Source: Prorocentrum cordatum
Lineage: Eukaryota > Sar > Dinophyceae > Prorocentrales > Prorocentraceae
Direction of reading: 5' to 3'
DNA length: 64,000 nt
Assembly (NCBI GenBank): GCA_963575745.1
Contig: CAUYUJ010014273.1
Coordinates: 95,116-159,115, forward strand
The translations under genes were made by a program, and so were the position numbers. The notes below the pieces were generated by a model. It saw nothing but the letters and a program-made list of their open reading frames with translations, did no database searches and was not told the origin of the DNA. This document shows positions 42,080 to 53,651 of the stretch, piece after piece (position 1 is the first letter of the stretch; each line of letters begins with the position of its first letter).

Positions 42080-42393
42080 ATGACGAGGAGGAGGAGGAGG
42101 AGGAGGAGGAGGAGGAAGAGCAGGAGAAGGAGGAGGAGGAGGACCCATACCCCTTCGCGCCGTGATGAGAATCACGACGGCAGGGTCATCGACATCTTCA
42201 GCCTGGGGTGCCCCGGGCCGTCGACCCCCGAGCCCAAAACCTGGCAGGAGCCGGCCAGCGGGGCGAAGCGGGGTGTCCTCGCGCGGTGGGCGGCATTCGC
42301 CGCGGCCACTGGCGCCAGGGCGGTGGCGAAGTCGGCGAAGCGGACCGGGAGGGAGGGAGGGAGGGAGGGAACGGGAGGGAGGGAAGAGGGAGG

Positions 42394-42424
<31 letters not shown>

Positions 42425-42955
42425 TGGAGGACATGGAGGAAGTGGAGGAGGAAATGGAGGAGGAAGAGGAGGAGGAAGAGGAGAGGAGACGGAGGGAGGG
42501 GTCGTGCAGGAGGAGGAGGGGGAGACCGAGACGGGGGAGGAGGATGAGGAGGAGACAAGCAGAAGGAGGAGGAGGAGGAGGAGGAGGAGGAGGAGGAGGA
42601 GAGGAGGAAGAGAAGAGGAGAATGCGGAGGAGGAGGAGGAGGAGGAGAGGAGGAGGAGGAGGAGAACGAGAAGGACGGACGACGGAGACGGAGACGGAGG
42701 AAGGAAGGGGGAGGAAGAGGAGGAGGAGGAGGAGGAGGAGGAGGAGGAGGAGGAGGAGGGAGGGAGGGGAGGAGGAGGCGGAGGAGGGAGGAGGAGGAGG
42801 AGGAGGAGGATGCAGGAGGAGGAGGAGGAGGAGGAGGAGGAGGAGGAGGAGGAGGGGAGAGGAGGAGGAGGAGGAGGAGGAGGAGGAGGAGGAGGAGGAG
42901 GAGGAGGAGGAGGAGGAGGAGGAGGAGGAGGAGGAGGAGGAGGAGGAGGGGGGGG
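42080..42955 (+). repeat. GGA-rich block
   Basis: (GGA)n at 42084-42140 and nearly continuous GGA/GAA/GGGAGG from 42345 to 42950. The insert 42145-42340 is unique. Long Arg/Glu/Gly frames are artefacts. Confidence 0.95.
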
Positions 42956-44090
42956 TCCGCGCCTCATGGCGCCTGCTGCTACTTCGTTCTTCAGCCAGTG
43001 GTCTTCACTGCTGTTTTTCTCCGTGCTGCCTTCGGCTGTGCGCCACTCGGCCGAAGCAAACCGAACCCAGGATAAAACGGAGGAGGGGGATCGGGTCGGC
43101 AGGGGAGGAGGCAGCAGATGGCTTCAGCGAGCCGCCGACCCTGCTCAGGCCCTTCCTGGACCTGGGGTGGGCCTAGCCACATTCGGTGAACAGCCCTCTT
43201 CGTCGTGATGCCGTTCTCGAGTAGAAAGGGAAGGAGGAGAGGACGGAGGAAGGATGGAGGAGGAGGGGGTGGCAGACCAAGCCTGGCGGCTGGGAAACCA
43301 CCGGGGAGCACGCCCTCAAGTGTCGAACGACCGAACGGCGGCACGACAAGGTGAACAGCCCTCGTCGCCATGAAAGGACATTCCAGCAGCAAGAGAGAAA
43401 TCCTGTGCGCGTGAGCAGGCGCTGGTGCGGGGAGGAGGGGGACGCAGGGGAGGCGAGAGAGGCAAGGGCGAAGCAAGCTGGGGAGACAGGGCGCGGAACG
43501 GGAGGGGAGGGGGAGGGCGGGGAGAGGAAACCGAGGAGAACATGGGCTTCTCCCTCCTTTTTCGGGCGTTGGCTTTCGTCGGGCGTCGGCGAGACTGGGT
43601 TCCATGGGACCTGGCTCAGTGATGTGTACCAGGGGACGCCCCCCCCCCCGCCCCCATTCCGCGCACCGGAACTGCCAACACCCGAAAAAACACCAGCTAC
43701 GGCAGACTTGATTTGGTGATTCCGGTCTTGGGGAAATCAAAAGGTACCCATACCGCTGCTCCCCAGACCTCTCCCGGGGCGCGCTCTGACCAGAATGCCG
43801 AGGCGAACGCAGCGGTGGCGACGAGGGCCTCCCATAGGAGGCCGAACAGGGGGAAAAAACGGGCGCAGGGTATAGGGGGTTAGGGGTGCCTTTTCCTCCT
43901 CTGAGGTCTACGCCTTTGGGTCCGGGGCGCGATCTCGCACCGGCTCCCCTCGTCCTGGGCCCCGGGCTCTGCCCGGCCTCGACGCTGCGGCTGCCGCCCG
44001 CGGCCCGCCCCAGGGAGCCGCCGAGAAACGGCGGCCAGCAGGGAGGCGGGAGTCGGCCTCGCCCTCCTGCCTGCCTGGCGGAATCTCCTC
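42956..44090. other. No gene recognised; weak duplication
   Basis: GGTGAACAGCCCTC.TCG occurs at 43187 and 43351, each followed by an ATG and a related context. Otherwise unassigned. Confidence 0.45.
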
Positions 44091-44262
44091 TGAAGGGGCC
44101 CTGGGACACACAAATGAGTAGACACTAGTAACACATATTTCGCTTTATTTTCCCGTGTTTTCTGGGTCTTTGTCTCCCCCCCCCCACTGCCCATATTTTC
44201 CCATATTTTCTGGGGAGGCGACGATGGCTTGTGTCTGTGTTTTTTTCCCTCCTGCTCCTCCC
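44091..44262 (+). repeat. Dispersed element K, copy 1
   Basis: TGAAGGGGCCCTGGGACACA, CACTGCCCATATTTTCCC, ATATTTTCTGGGGAGGCGAC, TTGTGTCTGTGTTTTTT. About 170 bp; full relatives at 51719 and 52912. Confidence 0.85.
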
Positions 44263-44699
44263 CCGGCCCCAGCGGCTTGACGTTCAGCAACGTGGATGCC
44301 CCTGGGAGAGGCTCGACCCCTTCCAAAAGGTCGCTCGTTGGTGGTTCCAGGGACCAGCGACAGTCTGTAGAGGCCGACAACGACCCAACGCTTTTTCCAC
44401 CCGACGCTCTCACGAGGCGATGGGCAAACATGTTACATGCGCGACGAAACGAATCAGAGAATAGGTGTTGCAATGACAAGACCGCTATACTTTGTCAGTG
44501 GCGATGCTTTACTGTTTTTTGTTTGAGACGGCTCGAACTCCCACTCGTGCCCGCCCCGTCCCGTCTCCAGGACTTCGCATAAGTGGGATGGGGAAACAAC
44601 CCCGCATGCACCAACACTGGAAATACGTACTCTGCTGGGTTCGTGCGGACTTGGTACGGGGTCCATGAGAATATCCTGCTACCCCCCGATCTTTACCCT

Positions 44700-46440
44700 T
44701 CCCCTCTTGGCAACCCTTGCCCAGGATAGCAGACATGGCCCGACAGGTTTGGGTGGCATTGCGTGCGACATGCCCCACGACGGCCAACGTGGAATTTCCG
44801 AGTCGCCCGGCGTTTCGCCTCGCTGCGACATGGAAGGGGCAACGTTGGCGGGGCGCGAAGGGGGCAACGCTGCAAAGGCGCACCGACAACTTTTCAAGTT
44901 CAGTCTGTCGAGGGCAGGCCGCGCGGAGTGAATGCGGGGGCGGGCCGTCCTGCAAGGGCTGCTTCGCGGCCTCGGGCCGCGCGCCTCTCGACTCGTAAGC
45001 TTACAGCAACTGCGGCCCCCAAGAGCGTTCCGTAGCCATTTGTTTCACTCTAGATTGACTCGTAGTTGTTCGAGCAGCTGTTTGGCTTGAAATGTTTAGG
45101 CTGCGACTTGTTGTGTAAAAACACAACTAAACTTGATCAACTGCGGGCGCACAATGCCTACACGAAACAAAGCCGGACGCCCCTAGTGGCCGTACATGTT
45201 TTGAGTTGACCATCCAAACGGCCCTGGTGGCACTGTTGCGCATCAGATCATACAAGTGCCGCTCCCCTGAGCGGGTCTCGTCGGCGCGACTGGCATCCTG
45301 GTCAGAAGCTGCTATAGGCCATACCATACGCCGGCCGGATACAGGAGTGGAGAGACTGAGGCATCGTGCGGCCGAGGTGAGACATAGAAAATGCGCCATG
45401 ACGAACTCACAACGACCTATCCTCGACAACCCTAATTTCAAAACGGGGTTACGCAATTTACTAAACTATTCGATGTTTGGAATATGGGTGGCAGTGCGTG
45501 CGAAATACGTGTTGGCGTTGCCGCTCAAATGTCGGTCATCGTGGAACTTTCGAATCGCGCCAGCCCACACAGCGTTTCGCCCTGTTTTTACATTGAAGGG
45601 GCGACGTTGGCCTGGCGAAAAAGGGGTAACTTTGAACATCGTTGTGTCGAAGGTTGGCCACGCGGAGTGAATGCACGGGCGAGCCGACCTGCAAGAACTG
45701 ATTAGCAGCCACGGCCGCGCGCATTTCGACTTATAATTTTGCAGTACCTACGGCCCCCCAGGTGCGTTCCGTACTGACTACCCCACGCTAGATTGACCCG
45801 TGCTTGCTCAAGTAGCGGTCGGATATCGAGTGTGAGAACATGTTCAGGAAGCCACCTCTACTTCAACAACAACGGCTGTATACTGCACATCGGACAACGA
45901 ACAAAGTCGGACGCACCTGGTGGCCTCTGTTGCTGTACATTTGCCATCCGAATGGCCCTGGTAGCACTGCTGCGTATCAGATCATATAGGTTCTGCTCCT
46001 CATAAGTGGGTCGCATCGGCGAGAGCGGCAGCCTGGGCCAGAAGCTGCTACCCGATATCCTCCTCGGATACGGGAATGGAGAGACTGAGGTATAATGTGG
46101 GTGACATGAGACATCGAATATGCGCAATGACAAATTCGAAGCGAACTACCCTCGACAAAATTAAATTCAAAAGTGCGTTGGGCAATTTACTAATCTGTTT
46201 GATGTTCCGGGCATAGGTGGCATTGCGTGCGAAGTGCTCATTGTCGCCCCCTCTCCGATGTGTCGGTCATCGTGGAACTTCCGAATCGCGCCGGCCCGAA
46301 CCGCGTTTCGCCCTGCTTCGACATTGAAGGGTTTGCCGTTAACGGGACGAGAAGGGGGCGACGTTGCAAGAGCGCGCCAATAACCTCTGAGGTTCATTTT
46401 GCTGAGGGTTGCAGAACCAGTGGAGAGCGGCTGATGCATC
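44700..46440 (+). repeat. Tandem array with about 733-bp period, 2.4 units
   Basis: GGTGGCATTGCGTGCGA begins equivalent blocks near 44750, 45484 and 46215. CATCCRAAYGGCCCTGGTRG recurs at 45209 and 45945. TCGTGGAACTTYCGAATCGC, GCGTTTCGCC and GAGACTGAGG are shared. Units are roughly 70-80% alike by eye. No stop-free frame spans a unit. Confidence 0.85.
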
Positions 46441-47330
46441 ACGGGTGAGCGCGAGCGTACTCCGAGTCTACCCCCTGTCGTCGGAAGCAGAATGCGGTGC
46501 AAGTTGTTTTGTCTCGACGGATATCCCGCCGGCCGCCTGTCCTGGGCGGGGGGCCGCGGGAAGCCGGATTCTGGCCTCGACTCCGCACGGCATGCTGGGA
46601 GCGGGTGGCCAAATCCCGATGCGAGGGGCGGATGGGGAAGCAGGACCAGGGGGGAGAGGGGAGGGAGAGCAGGAAGGCGTGGGGAAGGCCTCCCTCCCTC
46701 CCTCCTCTCCAGGGGGGGGGGGGGGGAGAACTCGGAAGCACGCTACCCAGTCGGACACAGGCGCCCAAGATCTCAACCCTCCCACGAGGAACAGGCATCC
46801 TTGCTGCGGCTCGGGTGTCCACCATGCCTTCGTGCAACAATCCCAGTCAGTGGCTGGCCGTGCAACCCGCAACGTTGAGACCGTGGCGGGCGCTGCTACG
46901 ACGCGGACCGCCAGCGGCGCTGGCGCGCCCCTCCCCGCGGAGGACTTTGGCCTGAGGGGGCCGCGGGGCGGGCGGACCTCGAACTCTGCGGGCGGGCCCC
47001 GCGCGGTGAGGGGCGCCGGCGCGAGGGGGCCTCGGCGCGGGAAGAGCCCGAATCTGATGAGCGGGCCCCTCGCGGCGGCGGTCGCGGGCCCGAAGGGGCC
47101 CCGGCTGGGGCAGACCTCGAACTGCGCGGGCGGGCCGTTCGTGGGCAAGGGCGCCGGCCCGAGGGGGCCCCAGAGCCCGAAGTGGAGCGACGGGCGCGAC
47201 GAGGGCTCGCTCGGCTTTGACATGCGCGATTCTTCGGACTGGCGCCGTCGGCCAGAGCAGGTGCGAGTCGTTTTGGGAGTTCGGGGCGGAGCGAACTTCC
47301 ATGCCAACATTTATTCTTGACGGACCCATG
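46441..47330. other. Possible coding fragment with 69-bp tandem repeats
   Basis: Both strands are open: plus 46409-47320 and minus 47310-46468. From about 46930 to 47180 the sequence repeats every 69 bp, keeping frame. On the minus strand the unit reads like GPLAPAPLTARGPPAEFEVR, on the plus like GPRGGRTSNSAGGPRAVRGA. The in-frame period suggests a past coding repeat, but I recognise no family and cannot choose the strand. Confidence 0.3.
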
Positions 47331-47436
47331 CCTCCTCGTGTCGTGAGGGAATCATTCGACGGCTGGTCTCTGGTAGCTTTCACCCTTGGCCCCTGGTGGC
47401 TGGCGTCGTGGATGACCTTGTCGGACGGGGCTGGGA

Positions 47437-47595
47437 TTAGGTCGGACATGTCCTCGTACAGGCTGATTTTGGAAGACAAATAGAAAATTGACTATTAATA
47501 ACCACAGATGGTCTAACGAGCACGAAAAATCGTCACCATACGATTCTTGGACTATTCTTGAATATTCCTCCTATAGAGGGACATGCCTGACTTAA
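47437..47595 (+). mobile_element. TIR element family T, copy 2 (159 bp)
   Basis: TTAGGTCGGACATGTCCTCG at the left and TATAGAGGGACATGCCTGAC then TTAA at the right. The interior is similar to copy 1, including GGAAGACAAATA and CGTCACCATA. Confidence 0.88.
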
Positions 47596-47622
47596 GGCTA
47601 GGACGAAGATAAATCCGTCCCA

Positions 47623-47640
47623 GAGCGTTCCGGAACGCTC
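47623..47640. other. Perfect 18-bp palindrome GAGCGTTCCGGAACGCTC
   Basis: Followed by AGCATTCCAGAACGCTCT, a second imperfect copy. Relative of 21862-21935. Confidence 0.8.
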
Positions 47641-47754
47641 TCAAAGCATTCCAGAACGCTCTAAGAAGGCCGCGGCGCCCGAGACATCCTCCAGAGCCAC
47701 CGGATCTCAGAGATGTCCAACTCATCCTCACTGGACTTCACCCTCGTCCTGGCG

Positions 47755-47916
47755 TTAGGTCGGGCATGTCCTGCTACAGGCGAACTGTGCAAGAGGGGCT
47801 GAACAGCAGCAGAAATTGTCAAAAACACCCAAACAAGAGCACGAAAAGTCGCCCCGAGACCAACCTTTCTGACAATTCTGGGGCACTCCTCCTGTAGAGG
47901 GACATGCCCGACTTAA
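47755..47916 (+). mobile_element. TIR element family T, copy 3 (162 bp)
   Basis: TTAGGTCGGGCATGTCCTGC to GAGGGACATGCCCGACTTAA. Terminal repeats are nearly perfect but the interior has diverged, sharing only short blocks with copy 2. Confidence 0.88.
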
Positions 47917-47963
47917 TCCTCGCTTCGTCTTACCTCGAGGTCGGGCCCCCTGCGTTCGGACAC

Positions 47964-48037
47964 TTTTCTGATCCGCGGGTCGAGAGCGCAGCTCTTCTGG
48001 TCGAAGCTAAGCGGGCCGCACGAAGCTTGAATTAGGC
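47964..48037 (+). repeat. Dispersed short element R, copy 3
   Basis: GCGGGTCGAGAGCGCAGCTC, GGTCGAAGCTAAGCGGGCC, GAAGCTTGAAT. Same orientation as copy 1. Confidence 0.8.
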
Positions 48038-48197
48038 AGAGAACCCTGCGCTCGGACACGAGGCCCTCTGGCCGCTCTGGCGACGGGGGCGGGGAGGCCC
48101 GGCCCCTGCGGGCGAGGCCCCGGGACCTCCCCCCGCGTCGTGAGCAAGAGCACAACGGGAGATGCTCGGCCATGTCTTCGGCTCCCTGAGGGCCTTC

Positions 48198-48273
48198 CCC
48201 CTCCTCCTCCTCCTCCTCCTCCTCCTCCTCCTCCTCCTCCTCCTCCTCCTCCTCCTCCTCCTCCTCCTCCTCG
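48198..48273 (+). repeat. (CTC)n tract
   Basis: Pure CTC repeat of about 25 units. Confidence 0.95.
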
Positions 48274-48319
48274 GACGTGTGCATTTTTTGGGGGGCGAGG
48301 ACCATCGAGGGGCATCCTT

Positions 48320-48535
48320 CGGCGGCGAGCGAGGGGGGGGAAGTGAGAGAGAGGAGGCCCTCTCAGAAGGCGGCGGGGCTTCTCAGAAGGCCTCGGGCCT
48401 TCTGAGAAGCTCTCTGTGCCCATCGGGGAAGGCTTCGAACACTTCTCGTGAGGCTGGGGGACTTCCGAGCCTTCTGAGAAGACCCGCCCCCTCTCGCTCC
48501 CCCCCCCCCGCCGGGCGCGCCGCCGATTATCAGGC
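48320..48535. mobile_element. Foldback family F-like, degenerate
   Basis: Inverted CTTCTCAGAAGG/CCTTCTGAGAAG motifs in series, ending GGGCGCGCCGCC like the F terminus. The full palindrome is no longer intact. Confidence 0.55.
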
Positions 48536-48774
48536 CCCCACGGGGCGAGAAAAAAAAACAACACAACGTCGGAGATTGGGCAGGGAGCAGGGTGGAGGAG
48601 GGGGTTCTCGAGTCTCTGGGGCGACTCGCTGCCTTTTTCGGGGGCCTCTGGGAGGCTTCTCGTCGTCACGGCTGGGCCCCCCTCCGAAGAGGGGAGAGGC
48701 CGGGAGAGAGGAGGAGGCGGGGCGACCAGGAGGCTCGGGGCTCGAAGTCCGAGGCTTGCATCTACACTATGTGT

Positions 48775-49320
<546 letters not shown>

Positions 49321-49339
49321 TTACACAGACATATGAATG

Positions 49340-49849
49340 TATGTATGTATATGTATGTGCATTGTAAGGCTCGCGGCGCTTCAAACCTGCGATTCGTTGC
49401 CCTTCCTGGGGCTTCTGGGGCTCCCCCCCCCCCGGTGCGCCGCCAGAGGGGAGAGAAAGCCCGCCGCCCAGGGCCAGACCGAGGCGCCGCAGGGGTACGT
49501 GATGGCTGGCGTCCGCGCGGCCGGCGGCGCGTAGCTGGTGACCTGCGGCCACCGGGCGGGCGAATGGCCCATGAGACGCCCAGAGACATACGAGCACTGT
49601 GCGTCCCCCTTGGAGGCGCGCGTCCGACCCGAACACATAGTGTACCCATCTTGTAGTACGTCGCTTCCCGAGCGGTGTGGCCAGAAAGCGCCCGCCACGA
49701 CGCACATACTATACGACGCACACATGACATCAACATGTTGGGATGACGCCGAGGCCACCCGGCAGGGGCGCGTCGGCAACGGGAAGTGTGTCACCACCCT
49801 CTGAGCATGTCTAACCCCAGAGATCTGAGGATCTGTTTTTTTCAATCTG
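49340..49849. other. No gene recognised
   Basis: Unique GC-rich sequence. Frames on both strands have no recognisable domain. Confidence 0.4.
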
Positions 49850-49995
49850 GCGGCTTTTCTCGGGTGTCCGCCTCTGGGGCCCATTAGTGGGCCCGAGGAC
49901 TGTCAAAAATGGAGCCAGGACGAAAAACCACCCCCGGACAATAGGTCGGGACCTCTGGGGCCGCGGATTGAAACAATCATATCGGCGAGTGTCTG
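49850..49995 (+). repeat. Dispersed element J, copy 1
   Basis: GGGCCCGAGGACTGTCAAAA, then GGACGAAAAACCA, GGGACCTCTGGGGCCGCGG and GTCTGGGACC. Compare 55635 (+) and 56690 (-). Confidence 0.65.
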
Positions 49996-50194
49996 GGACC
50001 GATCCCTATCCCAACTGGCGTGGCCTGAGTCCACTAGCAGATTTACCCCCCTAACTGGGGATCGGAAGTGAGGGGGTGAAGTCGAAGTGAAATGGAGAAC
50101 CCCCCACCCGGAAATCGGTTTCGGTTCCGTGTTCGTGCGTGCCTTGCGTGCGGGCGAGGCGAAGCTGCGTAGGCGGGCGAGAGGAAATTCTCCT

Positions 50195-50415
50195 GTGGCT
50201 GGGCCGCGGCTGGAACAGAAGGTTCTCCGCCCGGCAACCGGTGGCGCGCGGTGTCCCGCAGGTGTCCCGCCGGTGTCCCGCTGGTGTCCCGCTGGTGTCC
50301 CGCCGTGGCTGGGCCGCGGCCGGACCAAAAGGTTCTCCGCCCGGCAACCGGTGGCGTGCGGTGTCCCGCCGGTGTCCCGCCAGTGTCCCGCCGGTATCCT
50401 GGTGTCCCGCTGGTG
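50195..50415 (+). repeat. 109-bp duplication carrying GGTGTCCCGCC 12-mers
   Basis: TGGCTGGGCCGCGGC, AAGGTTCTCCGCCCGGCAAC and CGGTGGCG occur twice, each followed by 4-5 copies of the 12-bp unit CCGGTGTCCCGC. Confidence 0.88.
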
Positions 50416-51050
50416 CGAAAACGATAGTGAGACCGATGACGAAATCGATTGTGAGATCGATAGTGAGATCGATAGTGAGATCGATTGTAGGATCGATAAT
50501 GAGAGCGATAATGGGATCGATAGTGAGATGGACCATGAGATCGATAGTGAGATCGATAGTGAGATCGATAGTGGTGTCGATAGTGAAATCGATTGATAGT
50601 GGGATCGATACTGAGATCGATAGTGAGATCGAGAGTGAGATCGACAGTGAATCGATCGAGTGAGATCGATAGTGAGATCGATCGAGTGAGATCGATAGTA
50701 AGGTCGACAGCGAGATCGATCGTGGGATCGATAGTGAGATCGATGCTGAGATCGATAGTGAGATGGACCATGAGATCGACGGTGAGACCGATAGTAAGAT
50801 CGATAGCGGTATCGATAGTGAGATCGATCGATCGTGGGATCGATATTGAGATCGATTGTGAGATCGATCGTGAGACCGATTACGAAATCGCTTGTGAGAT
50901 CGATAGTGAGATCGATCGAGTGAGATCGACAGTGAGATCGATAGTGGGATCGATAGTGAGATCGATCGAGTGAGATCGATTGAGAGATCGATCGAGTGAG
51001 ATCGATTGTGAAATTGATTGTGGGATCGATAGTGAGATCGATTGAGTGAG
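50415..51050 (+). repeat. 12-bp minisatellite GTGAGATCGATA
   Basis: More than 45 imperfect dodecamers. Because 12 is a multiple of three, frames give (SEID)n or (VRSI)n on the plus strand and (DLTI)n or (YRSH)n on the minus strand, all artefactual. Confidence 0.95.
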
Positions 51051-51718
51051 ACGTTGGTTTCTCATCCCCCCCTCACCTCGTTATCACCCGAAGGGTGGTC
51101 GTGTAGGTATAGGCTGTTCCCTTCGAGTTTCGAAGAGCACATCCCCAACTGGGGTGGTGGGATGATGGGGATCGGGATGGGGACGGGGATAGGGATCGGT
51201 TAGACGATAGTGACCCTCGGCGCCGGTGGCCTCAGACCTGTCGTGGCGGCCAGCTTTTCTCCACCGCCGTTTCCTGGCCCCGGGGCCGTCAGAACGCGAC
51301 TCGGGATGCGAAGTCCCGCGGAAGGGTTCGAGACATCCGGGGGGCTTCGCCATGAAAGAGAGCACGCCGTCGGAGGTCTCGGGGGGGCACTACAGTCAAG
51401 CTGCTGCAATGAGGAACGGTGCGTAAGAAACGAAGCCCCCCTTTGGCTGCACGAGGAGCGCTACCAGGACAGCCGCGGAGTGAGCGAGGGAACAGCGGGC
51501 CCCTGCCGAACCCAAGACGGTCCTTACTTCAGCGTCTTGACTGCAGCCACTCCCAGGGAAGAGGTGGAGGGCACGGGAGGCCGGGAGGGACCGTGGCCAA
51601 CGACGCTTCGACGTCTCCCACGCGCGGCCCCTTGCGAAGGTCCCGACCGCTGCCCCAGGCGCATGGCTTCGCACCAGATCCGCCAAGGATGGCCCCAGAG
51701 GCCAGAGTCCAAGTGAAC
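51051..51718. other. No gene recognised
   Basis: GGGGATGGGG-like repeats at 51160-51200; otherwise unique GC-rich sequence. Confidence 0.4.
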
Positions 51719-51922
51719 ACTGAAGGGGCCCTGGGACACACAAGTAAATACACACAAATGAAAGTATTCCCCATATTTTCCCAGATGTTCTGGGTTTCTG
51801 TCTTCCCCCACGCTGCCCATAGTTTCCTACATTTTCATGGGAATCGACGATTACTTGTGTCTGTGTGTTTTTTCTCCTCCTGAAACACGCCGGAATAATA
51901 AAAAAAAAAAAAAAAAAAAAAA
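51719..51922 (+). repeat. Dispersed element K, copy 2, followed by poly(A)
   Basis: TGAAGGGGCCCTGGGACACA to TGTGTTTTTTCTCCTCCTGA, then AACACGCCGGAATAATA and about 22 A. The poly(A) directly precedes a family A element. Confidence 0.8.
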
Positions 51923-51934
51923 TCTCGAGAGAAC

Positions 51935-52106
51935 AATGAAGCTGCATATAAGCATAATCTTGTGGAGCTTCGCGCGGATGTCTTCGTACAGCGCTGGGCT
52001 CCCCCTCCCTGGCGCGCGGAGCGCGCCGAGGGCGGCGCTGGAGGCGCCGCCAGCGGGGGGTCCGACCCAAGACATCCGCGCGGACCTCCGAAAGCAAACG
52101 TTTATT
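51935..52106 (+). mobile_element. Palindromic MITE family A, complete copy
   Basis: Left arm GCATATAAGCATAATCTTG, CTTCGCGCGGATGTCTTCG. Centre GGCGCGCGGAGCGCGCCGAG and GGCGCTGGAGGCGCCGCC. Right arm CCAAGACATCCGCGCGGACC, AAGCAAACGTTTATTGG. Confidence 0.8.
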
Positions 52107-52273
52107 GGCCACACGCAGAGGGGGGTATGGTGAGGGGGGAGGGCTCCTTAGAAGGAGGCTGCTTCTCAGAAGGTGCGGGCCTTACATCTATAGAGAAGGC
52201 CCGCGCCTTCTAAGAAGCAGGGGTGCTTCTAAGAAGCCCTCCCCCCTCCCCCTTACCCCCCTCTGCGCGTGGC
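52107..52273. mobile_element. Foldback element F, copy 1
   Basis: Terminal GCCACACGCAGAGGGGGGTA and its complement near 52255-52273. The inner arms are GAGGGCTCCTTAGAAGGAGG, CTTCTCAGAAGGTGCGGGCC and the mirrored GGCCCGCGCCTTCTAAGAAG. Nearly the whole element can fold on itself. Confidence 0.85.
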
Positions 52274-52429
52274 TGAGATCAGGATTTTCGTTCCTCCTTC
52301 GGTCGTGTCGTCGGAGGTCTCGGGGGATGGAGGAGGAAGGGTCGAGACTGCCTGATTGAGGGGCTAAAAAATCGAGAGGGGGTGAAGAAGGGTGCGCCCT
52401 CCGTGCATCTTCGGGCCAGGGAGCCCCTC

Positions 52430-52590
52430 TTGTGAAGGAGCCCAGGAACACACACACACACACACACAACACACACACACAACACACAACACACACACAC
52501 ACACAAATAACTAGTCAAATAACTAGTCACCAGTCCCAGGTTTCCGCACATTTCCTCCATTTCCTGGACTTCCGTCTTCCCCTCCACTCG
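52430..52590 (+). repeat. Element K-like copy invaded by CA repeats
   Basis: GAAGGAGCCCAGGAACACAC, (CA)n, then CCCAGGTTTCCGCACATTTC and TTCCTGGACTTCCGTCTTCC, corresponding to K's beginning and middle. A K-like 3' end recurs at 52795-52860. Confidence 0.6.
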
Positions 52591-52591
52591 G

Positions 52592-52782
52592 GTCGGGCGA
52601 AAGGGGGGGATAGCAAAGGCGGGGTTTGAGAATCAGCTCACGTAGCTGATTTTCCCGGCGCCTCCCGGCGCTGGAGGCGGCTATGTATCGAGGAATAGGC
52701 CCCTCGGTGGGGCCGAAACTAGCTGCATGCAGCAAATTTCGTAAACCCCCCTTTCCCGATCCCCCCCTTTCGTCTGGCCCGA
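52592..52782. mobile_element. Foldback element H, copy 1
   Basis: TCGGGCGAAAGGGGGGGATA at the left, its complement TTTCGTCTGGCCCGA at the right. The interior has AATCAGCTCACGTAGCTGAT (inverted repeat), TATGTATCGAGG and AGCTGCATGCAGC. The copy at 57250-57452 is very similar. Confidence 0.85.
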
Positions 52783-52911
52783 TCCACTTCCCAGAATTAG
52801 TTTCTGTACTTTCCTGGGGACGACGAGGAGTTGTGTCTGCGTGCGCTCTTTCCCTCCTGACTCTGGGGCCCCCTTCCTGCAGCCCTTGGCCCCCCCACTA
52901 ATCGCCCTCTA

Positions 52912-53078
52912 TTGAAGGGGCCCTGGGACACACAAATAAATACACACAAATAAAAGGATTTCCCATATTTTCCCATATTTTCTGGGTTTCTGTCTTCCCC
53001 CCCACTGCCCATATGTTCCCACATTTTCTGGGGAATCGACGATTTATTGTGTCTGTGTTTTTTCCCCCTCCTGATCCA
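52912..53078 (+). repeat. Dispersed element K, copy 3
   Basis: Best-preserved copy. It begins TTGAAGGGGCCCTGGGACAC and contains two direct CCCATATTTTCCC-type segments and GGGGAATCGACGATTTATTG. Confidence 0.85.
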
Positions 53079-53237
53079 TTGCGAGATGTTACCAAGGGGC
53101 TCGGGCATCCATGAGGGGCAACGATGGGGAGGGACCGCCAGGGAGGGGGGCACATCGACCTGGAATCTGCGATCCATCGCCAATAGATCGGCGATTGGGC
53201 CCCGATGCGGTCGGCACCAAGCCAGAAGCACATCCTC

Positions 53238-53392
53238 CAAGAACATGAGACCCTCCGCCGGCCAAACTGAAGAACATTCGAAAATGCCCTTCCCCATGGT
53301 GCACAAGAACATCCAACAAACACGGAGAACATTAGGGCATCCTCCCCGAACCGGCCTCGATCCTATACCTCGGCCCGACCGTAGCGAATCCG
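53238..53392 (+). repeat. Dispersed element P, copy 2
   Basis: AAGAACATGAGACCCTCCGC to ATACCTCGGCCCGACCGTAG. About 155 bp. Confidence 0.8.
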
Positions 53393-53651
53393 CACGATCC
53401 TGGGCAAGTTGGGGCTATCGGGCCCCTATCGGCGATCAACGGGCGATCTGAGGTCGATGCACCACCCCCCTACGCTGCCCCCGAATCAAGACATCCAGGC
53501 GTCATTTGCGCTCTCTTGCGGGCCTCGCTGGGAAGGTCGGGGGGGGCGTCCTCGCGACCACGGCCCGGCCATGCCCCCCCTCCGAAGCTGGGGGCAGAGC
53601 CGACCTCAGACGGTTACGGGGGGGAAGTTCTTACGGCCAGACCTGGATTGG

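Noticed and set aside
42208-43176. Arg/Glu/Gly-rich frame of over 300 codons
   Set aside because: It consists almost entirely of GGA microsatellite translation.
45029-45045. TCCGTAGCCATTT resembles the start of the dinoflagellate spliced leader
   Set aside because: The match stops after 13 bases, and the equivalent position in the next 733-bp unit reads TTCCGTACTGACTA, so it is chance variation within a tandem repeat.
50415-51050. CRISPR-like regular spacing
   Set aside because: The 12-bp units are contiguous, with no unique spacers, and the genome is eukaryotic.
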